A stretch of DNA of 64,000 nt, taken from assembly GCA_029216955.1 (NCBI GenBank), contig JANAVB010010791.1:6998629-7062628 (forward strand). Reading direction: 5' to 3'. The first letter of the stretch is position 1; each line of letters starts with the position of its first letter. Positions 57,050 through 64,000 of the stretch are shown piece after piece. The notes below the pieces were generated by a model, which was given only the letters and a program-made list of their open reading frames with translations, had not been told where the DNA came from and searched no databases. Made by a program: the position numbers and the translations under genes. The DNA comes from Iris pallida (Eukaryota; Streptophyta; Magnoliopsida; Asparagales; Iridaceae).

Positions 57050-59977
57050 ATGGTCGTCCGCTTCGACCAACAGGCGTTCGAAGAGATGCTCTCTGAAGGC
57101 AGCGCTGGCCCGGTCCAGAAACGCACCCGCACCACGAAGGCTCGCAAAGAGTGGAGGCCAAAGTCATTTGCTCCTCCCCAAGCCCTCGATGGGATACCCT
57201 CGGTCGCTCAAGACGGCGAGAAAGATTCTCCTGCGGCCCCACTTCAGATCGCAGACACCTCTGCTGTCCCCAAGTCCGACAAAAGAAAATACTATGATGC
57301 TGGACTTGCAGGGGCAAAGAGGGTCTCTGCTCAACCTGAACCACAGAGGGGTATTAGCCGCAGAAAGAAAATCCATGCGGCCACAACCATCAACCACATG
57401 AAGAAAACTCATGCGGCCACTTCTGTCAGCCGCATAACTTATGCAGCTACAGTTCCCAACCGCATGGACGAGATTCATGCGGCTAGTAAAGTCAACCGCT
57501 TGCAGAGAACCCATGCGGCCACAGATGCCAACCGCATGCGGACAGCCTGCACGGCCGTGACTCCTAACCGCATAAGAACTCATCCCACAATAGAAGACAG
57601 TCGCATGCAGATAGCCTGCACGGCACCCAACGCTAGCCGCATAGCGTCTCTACCACGCTTCTCTCGATCAGTTTTCGACCGACTCTCATGCGGTCCTAAC
57701 TCTGATCACTTTCTGGATGAAAATCCAGACTCTGTGATACCTAATGTGGACTCTTCCTATTACGCACCCACAAGTGCTAAAAAGAAAAAGTCTAGGGCAG
57801 CGCGGGCTCATCAAGTCCAGACAGCTGCCCCAACCTCTGACTATCGGGGCGTCCCGCTGAGTATCACGCGGGCCTCTGACGGGAAGTTGTATAAAACCAC
57901 TCGAGTCCAGCCCCCGGCGGCAAACGGACAAAGTGGTTCCTCTGACCTGCGTGAAGCTATCCTCCCCAAACGCAAGGAAAGAGAAGGAGCCTCAGCGTGC
58001 AGAGAGTCCTCACAGGGACGTCACTGCATCCAGATTATCGTCAACTGCTGTTGCAACAACACGGCAGTAACGGAAGACCGGCCATCCGTCTTCCAAAGAT
58101 TACAACATCCGAGCTCGGAAGACGAGGCACCTCCCGTTGCCTCCTGCAATTCCGCACGGAAAGTCCCCGTGGAGGGGAGAGGGAAGAAGACAAGCATCTC
58201 CAGTCCAAAGATATCGGCCACTACAGCTAAGAAATTGTCGGCTAAACGGTTGCCATCCACTGGAGTATACCAACACACCCGTTCAAAGACAAAATCTGCT
58301 GCAACAGGAGGCTCATCGTCCCCGACCCTGGGGGTCGTAGGAGCTGGGGGTAGTACTCCTCCGAACATCCACAATAATCCAATGTTTCAAGGAGACAAAC
58401 CCCGAGAAATAACCCTCCCATCGGGTACAACAGATGCTGATGTCCCCAAGGACATCCATGATTCTCTAGACGAAGCAAGCTCCGAAGCTGGGAATAGTGT
58501 TCCTTCCGAGTCCGAACCTGAAGAGAACATCCCCACATATCCAGATGATTTCTCGACGCATGGGTACGACTCGGAGGGTACACCCTCCACCACTCCCTCC
58601 GTCACTCCTCATGTGAAGACGGTATTCATGACAGACAGCAATCAAGGCGGTTCCAGCGATCGCCAGCGCATCGATACGTTGGAGGCCATATTGCATGCCT
58701 TGGTCAAGTCTGTAGACGAAATCAAAGCGGCACTGCCTACTCTGCAGGGAGTGACACCTGGCCAGACAAGCACGGGTCCCGCGAACAACATAGATTCAAA
58801 TTCAGCAGCACCAAACCCGGGCAATAATGCTCCCGAGATAACGGCCCCTACCGCGACAGATGAGGCCCGAGAAGTAAGGAGAGAGGTTCAGGAGCTTCGA
58901 GCGATGTTCCACGCCCGAGAAAATTCTCAAGACCTCAGAATACGGCAACCATACCCAGCTGAATGGAGGGATGTGCCCTTTCCTCCAAGATATAAGCCGT
59001 TCAATATCAACCCATATGATGGTAAGACTTCAGCAAGCCGGTACATCACTTACTTTGAGGTCACTACCGACCATCTACCCCATGATGACGCCATCCTCAC
59101 ACGGTTATTCATTGGGGCACTGGAAGGAGTCGCCTTCGATTGGTACCACAACCTGCCAGATAATTGCATCCACTCCTTCGCTGGCTTCAAGCGCTTGTTC
59201 TTGGAGAGGTTCTATGAGGTAGGGCAGGACGTCACGATGTCTACCCTCATGGACGTCGTCCAAGGAGAGAAAGAGCTGACAAGGAATTACATTGAGCGGT
59301 TTCGTCAAACCGCAATGAAGTTACCATCTGGCAACCCGGACTCTTCCTTGATTGAAATTTGCCAAAAGAGACTACTCCCAACAATTAGTCTCTGGATGGG
59401 CGAAAGTCAATTCAAGGACTGGAAGGCCTTTATCATCAGCGCTACAAGTGCCGAGGAACGATTGAAGAAAGCTCGCCAACTGGGGTTGCATATCTCGGAG
59501 GGAGAGAACAAGGGGAAGCGTCCCAACGCCAGCAACGACAATGGGGGTAGCCCCTCCAACAACCGGGACAACAAAGGCAAGCAGGCCATGGTGACCGATA
59601 CAGCCCAGAAGCCCGAGCCACAGCCAGCAGACAAACAATGGCCTCAAATCACTTATTCTTTCGAAGACGGCCACGTCAAGCCTATCTTGGACATGCTTAT
59701 ACAAGGAGATAGAATTCAGCTTCCTCCACCAAGGCGAGAACCTCGGCCTGCTGATTTGGAAAATCCGAAGTTCTGCCATTACCACCGCGACGTCCACCAT
59801 GCTACACACGACTGCTACCAACTGAAACGGTATATCCAGAACCTCATCGATTCGAACGCTCTGGCTATCGACTTCGAGGAGGTAACCGTAGCAGCCAACA
59901 TGGTGTCCGTACAATTCGGCAATTTTCTCCAACAGAGACTCAAGACGGTGTCATACCCATCCCTCTGGCAACGATAG
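57050..59977 (+). CDS. Tat-type gag protein
   Basis: The open frame begins at 56948, but its first 34 codons cover the primer site, so the ATG at 57050 (MVVRFDQQAFEEM) is preferred, giving about 975 aa. The N-terminal half is unlike ordinary gag: a basic region, then a 12-residue repeat array (57374-57655), then Ser/Pro-rich low-complexity sequence. The retrotransposon gag domain is in the C-terminal third (about 58990-59480): FNINPYDGKTSASRYITYFE, LFIGALEGVAFDWYHNLP, FAGFKRLFLERFYEV, ELTRNYIERFRQTAMKL. A Cys/His cluster, CHYHRDVHHATHDC, lies at about 59775-59816. It ends with TAG at 59975; pol follows in another frame. Confidence 0.85.
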   Translation: MVVRFDQQAFEEMLSEGSAGPVQKRTRTTKARKEWRPKSFAPPQALDGIPSVAQDGEKDSPAAPLQIADTSAVPKSDKRKYYDAGLAGAKRVSAQPEPQRGISRRKKIHAATTINHMKKTHAATSVSRITYAATVPNRMDEIHAASKVNRLQRTHAATDANRMRTACTAVTPNRIRTHPTIEDSRMQIACTAPNASRIASLPRFSRSVFDRLSCGPNSDHFLDENPDSVIPNVDSSYYAPTSAKKKKSRAARAHQVQTAAPTSDYRGVPLSITRASDGKLYKTTRVQPPAANGQSGSSDLREAILPKRKEREGASACRESSQGRHCIQIIVNCCCNNTAVTEDRPSVFQRLQHPSSEDEAPPVASCNSARKVPVEGRGKKTSISSPKISATTAKKLSAKRLPSTGVYQHTRSKTKSAATGGSSSPTLGVVGAGGSTPPNIHNNPMFQGDKPREITLPSGTTDADVPKDIHDSLDEASSEAGNSVPSESEPEENIPTYPDDFSTHGYDSEGTPSTTPSVTPHVKTVFMTDSNQGGSSDRQRIDTLEAILHALVKSVDEIKAALPTLQGVTPGQTSTGPANNIDSNSAAPNPGNNAPEITAPTATDEAREVRREVQELRAMFHARENSQDLRIRQPYPAEWRDVPFPPRYKPFNINPYDGKTSASRYITYFEVTTDHLPHDDAILTRLFIGALEGVAFDWYHNLPDNCIHSFAGFKRLFLERFYEVGQDVTMSTLMDVVQGEKELTRNYIERFRQTAMKLPSGNPDSSLIEICQKRLLPTISLWMGESQFKDWKAFIISATSAEERLKKARQLGLHISEGENKGKRPNASNDNGGSPSNNRDNKGKQAMVTDTAQKPEPQPADKQWPQITYSFEDGHVKPILDMLIQGDRIQLPPPRREPRPADLENPKFCHYHRDVHHATHDCYQLKRYIQNLIDSNALAIDFEEVTVAANMVSVQFGNFLQQRLKTVSYPSLWQR
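57374..57655 (+). repeat. 36-nt hairpin repeat array within gag
   Basis: About eight units encoding HAATxxNRMxxT with 10-12 residue spacing. In DNA each unit has CATGCGGC, about 12 nt, then the inverse CCGCATG or a variant, so most units can fold into a 7-bp stem. The fifth unit (57512-57538) is a perfect inverted repeat. Later units decay (CACGGC..., CATCCC...). Confidence 0.85.
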
Positions 59978-62900
59978 AAATCACTAATCTTCCGCCTACC
60001 CGTGATCAAACTCCCAGCCTAGTACCCCTCACCACATCACGAGGGGAAATCATGTGGGTTCATCCGGACCTAGTCCACGAGGTGACTCAGCCCACTTTAC
60101 CTTCTAAAAAGAAAAGTGGAAAGGTCAGATCATGCCGCACCACCTCGGCAGAGGAGGAGGAAGTCTCAGCCGTCACTACTCGATCTGGAGCACAAGCCCA
60201 ACCAGTGGCCGAGAATCCAACTAATGATCAGCAGCCCACAAACGCTGATACTCCGGGACCGGCTCAGCCTTCGACGACTGACAAGCCTAGGCCGAAGGAG
60301 ACTCGCTTCGACAAATCCCTCCGAAAGGAGGCACCTCAGGGGCTGGAGAGGCCCTACAACTTCGACATCTTGGCACAATTGGCTAATACACCGGCCAAAT
60401 TGTCCTTATATGAACTCCTGAGGCTCTCGAAGGATGTCCGCACGGCCCTAAGTGAGGCGCTCCAAAATGTCGACGCATACTTGGCTCAGGTCAACCTCAC
60501 GGGAGATAATCAGCCTACAGAGCTCCAAGATAGTGCGTGTACAGGTGCAATGCCCAATATCGTCTTCTTTTCGCAGGATATGCTCATCAAAACTAACCTG
60601 CACGACCGCCCATTGTACTACACTGGATACATCGGCGACGTAAAGGTAGACCGAATGCACATTGATCCTGGGTCCTCCATAAGCATCATTCCGAAGGGTC
60701 TGCTACATAATCTTCGTATTCCAATGCATCGCCTGACGCCTACAAGCACCGCCATTAGCGGTTTCAATTCGGGCAGGAGCTACCCAATAGGGAAGATTCG
60801 CTTGAAATGTCAGATTGGCGATCTCCAATCAGAAGTCACCTGCTACGTCATAGATACCGACACTTCTTACAATATCCTTCTAGGGCGGCCTTGGATACAC
60901 GATTACATGATCGTGCCTTCCACGCTACACCAGTGCTTCAAATATGTCGATAAGCACGGCTTCGTGAGGACGGAGTTTGCTGATGTCGATCCCTTCAAAG
61001 GGGTCGAATCTTATTACTCTGACTCCTGTCTGTACGAAAAATCAAAGAAGCATCTGGTCGAAGAGGAGGTGCAAGCTCACACCAAGGCAACCACAAGATC
61101 AGAAGAACCCCTGACGATCCACCTCCAGGCTCGCAAACCGGGCAGTTCTGCACCCCTTACGGCTACTCTGCGTAAGGACGCAATCAGTCTATCGGCACAA
61201 GAAGAGCAGATGAGAATCCGGCTGCCGAGGTCTGGCCAAGTGCCGAGACCCACACCAGGGCCTTTTACCATCAGACTACCGAGAGTCGGTCAGCTCCAGG
61301 CGGAGAAACTCAATCCCTCCGACAGGCCGCTCACGATACGTCTTCCTAAAAAGGGCCGTCACCCCGACGCGAGGTCTGACACTTCCAGCGAACCAGCCAC
61401 TCCTCGCCCCACGTCAGATGCCAAGCTGGGGGTTGCTAGTCTACCAACAACTCCACGACCTGCTCCCCCGGTCGAGCCTCTGAAGATCAAGCTGACTAGG
61501 TCGCTCTCCCAGTCTTCATTTATACAGGGGGTGGCCGAAGAAGAACCAGAATTAGCCAAGTATGTGGCTGCCCACTCCGATACCCCTTCCGCGGATGATG
61601 TAATCCCTCTCGAGAAGATACCTTATTTTATCAATAAAGGGCTATCTTTGAATTACATCGAGCTCAACAAGCTATGTATAATATATGCTATGGACCACGG
61701 TATAGGCACTCACCTACACACACAAGTGACAAATGTATATACCACAATCCAGCTTACTCCGGCAGAAGACGCTTACCGAATAGTCGAGGGAGGGGACCAC
61801 CCGATTATCTTCGGCCGGAAAGACGATCCGTACCCCTTCACTATAAAAGAAGTCGATCTTGGGTCAGATATCGGGAGATTGCCTCTATACCTTTATAGTC
61901 CCCAATCCAAATACCTCATGCAGAAACAAGGATATGATCTAGAAACTATACCAGGTTTGAATTACGGTACCGGACGGCGACTACCTTTGAAGCCCCCAGT
62001 ACCGTCTGGTAAACCACGGGACTACTATAGCAAAACTCGATGTGGACTAGGGTATGTAACTCCCACAACGACTCCAGAGAGTTCAGATGAAGAATGTGAT
62101 TGGCAGTTACACTCAACCGGGTCACCAACTTCCGACTCAGACACAAGCATTGGGGACATATTTAGACAAGTCCTATCAGTCAACATGGCATTTGCCGATG
62201 CTTACGAAGAAGACGAGGACATTCCTGAAATCCTCGAGCTTGAGCCGTGGGCTCAACAGTTAGACGCACAATGGAAAAAGCGGTTCGAGCTAAGAGAACC
62301 TCCTACGGAGGATGAAGTTATGCAGGTCAACCTCGGCACCGAATCCTCTCCAAAGCCAATCTTTGTCAGTAAAAGCCTAACAGGCGAGGAACGAAAATCA
62401 CTGCTGGAACTCATCAGAGAATACATTGACGTATTTGCATGGAGTTACGAAGACATGCCGGGATTAGATCCCGATATTGCTCTCCATAAACTCAATATAC
62501 GGCCGGATGCAAAGCCAGTCAAGCAGCAGCAACGACGCTTTCGCCCGGGCGTCATGGACGCGATCGAAGCCGAAGTCAACAAACTGATAGCCAGCGGCTT
62601 CATCCGTGAGGAGCAACACCCTGACTGGGTCGCCAATATAGTCCCGGTCCTTAAGAAGAACGGGAAGATCCGAATCTGCATCGACTTCCGTAATCTAAAT
62701 GAGGCATGTCCGAAAGACGAATTTCCCCTCCTGATCACGGACATCATGATTGACAACACATGCGGCTTCGAACGTATGTCATTTATGGATGGATTCTCGG
62801 GATACAATCAAATCAAGATGTCCCCCGACGATGAGAAGCACACATCATTTAGAACACCGATCGGCACATACTGTTACACAGTCATGCCATTCGGTCTAAA

Positions 62901-64000
62901 GAACGCTGGTGCCACATATCAGCGGGCTATGAGTATCATTTTCAGAGAACATTTGCGCAAAAGAGGGGAATGCTACGTCGACGACATCGCTGTCAAGAGT
63001 CGCCGTAAGGAGGAACATCTACAAGATCTGAGAACGGTATTCGACCTGATGCGAGCCCACAACCTGAAGATGAACCCTACAAAGTCGTTCTTGGGCGTAT
63101 CCAGCGGGAAGTTCTTAGGTTTCATTATCACTGCACGGGGTATCCATGTAGACCCTGAGAAAACCAAGGCAATAATGGAGATGGGTCCCCCGAAAAATCT
63201 CCGCGAACTTAGAGGCCTCCAAGGGAGGCTAGCCTATATCAGAAGGTTCATTTCCAATCTCTCCGGACGATGCCGGCCGTTCACACACCTCATGAAGAAG
63301 GGAGTCTCATTCGTATGGGACGAAGAATGCCAACGCGCTTTCGACGACATCAAAGAATATTTGTCAAATCCTCCAGTCCTGGTGGCCCCGGTCCCTGGAA
63401 AACCATTCTTGCTCTATGTACGAGCAATGGAACACTCCCTCGGTGCCCTGCTGGCACAAAATAACGACGCAGGACACGAACAGGCCATATACTACCTCAG
63501 CCGAATGATGGTCGGGCCCGAACACCGATACACTGCCGTGGAGAAAGAATGCCTCGCCTTGGTATTCGCCATTCAAAAAATGCGGCATTATGTTACAGGA
63601 CAAACCATACATGTGATCTCACGGGTAAATCCCCTCAGGGTCCTCATGACTAAACCAGGGGAGCTCAGCTCTCGCCTCGCTACATGGACAATACTGCTAT
63701 CCCCATATCATATGATCTTCGTCCCACAGAAGGCTGTCAAAGGCCAAGCCCTGGCAGACTTTTTGGCGGCCCATCCAGGATCGGGGTCATCCAGAATATA
63801 CGAGGAAATCCTAAATGAGGTCGCCGATTCTAATACAACCACCCACGACAACATATGGAGGATGTTCTTCGATGGCGCTTCAAGAACCGGACCCAAGGGA
63901 AACATCATCGTCGGGGTCGGAGTAGTATTGATCTCTCCTACCGGGCTAGTGATCAATCGCGCCTACTCTCTCACGGAACCCTATTCCAACAATGTGGCCG
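59941..64000 (+). CDS. Tat-type pol polyprotein, partial (runs off the window)
   Basis: Frame -1 relative to gag, open without a stop from before 59941 to 64000. The start is not an ATG; it is either a frameshift product or cut off from gag by an indel near 59930. Order: spacer; aspartic protease with HIDPGSS (Asp at 60664) and NILLGRPW; a linker with five (L/M/F)xI(R/H/K)L(P) repeats (61111-61509); RT with CIDFRNLN, MSFMDGFSGYNQIKM, MPFGLKNA and YVDDIAVKS (Asp pair 62980-62985); connection and RNase H (SLGALLAQN, YTAVEKECLALVFA); and a second, archaeal-type RNase H starting WRMFFDGAS (about 63856). The doubled RNase H marks the Tat/Ogre lineage. Integrase would lie beyond 64000. Confidence 0.9.

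Overview
The window is plant nuclear DNA from a repeat-dominated region. The evidence is LTR retrotransposons of the Ty1/copia Sirevirus type and the Ty3/gypsy Tat type, CACTA, hAT and Mutator-like DNA elements, long AT microsatellites, and broken copies of plant genes (a DUF248-type methyltransferase, SKI3, ASY1, probably RPC4). I cannot name the species; a monocot is possible but not shown. I see no intact host gene, rRNA, tRNA or CRISPR array. A 13-base N gap lies at 1926-1938.

Layout. 1-1925: part of a long gypsy-type LTR (called family B here), cut by the gap. 1939-9590: a non-coding minus-strand LTR element (family A), with a tRNA-Met primer site at 8026-8037 next to an LTR starting at 8041. 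9591-about 10820: fragment of an LTR of family E. 10821-14728: old sequence with short tandem repeats, a broken methyltransferase exon (13103-13480) and a hAT MITE inside another hAT MITE (13944-14539). 14729-15398: LTR of family A. 15399-47913: a stack of nested insertions in a 1033-bp tandem repeat (family D). 47914-48564: orphan right end of a second CACTA element. 48565-51319: non-coding sequence with a Mutator-like MITE at 50261-50905. 51320-55496: a solo LTR of family B. About 55600-64000: the 5' part of a Tat-type gypsy element that runs off the window.

The nest is dated by its target duplications. The D tandem repeat was hit by a family B element (15688-32521, duplication CGTAG) and, 47 bp further on, by a Sirevirus (32569-46059, duplication GCAGA). 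The right LTR of the B element was hit by a 7.8-kb CACTA element (21397-29215, duplication AAG). The 3' LTR of the Sirevirus was hit by a 3.9-kb solo LTR of family E (41716-45637, duplication CAGAT).

Two things stand out. The CACTA element has no visible transposase but carries pieces of at least two and probably three host genes, including what looks like the start and upstream region of the meiotic gene ASY1. The Tat element has a short motif, ATGCGGC, repeated about 16 times in its presumed U3, and the same motif, paired with its inverse, is built into gag as a 12-residue repeat that would form a row of RNA hairpins.
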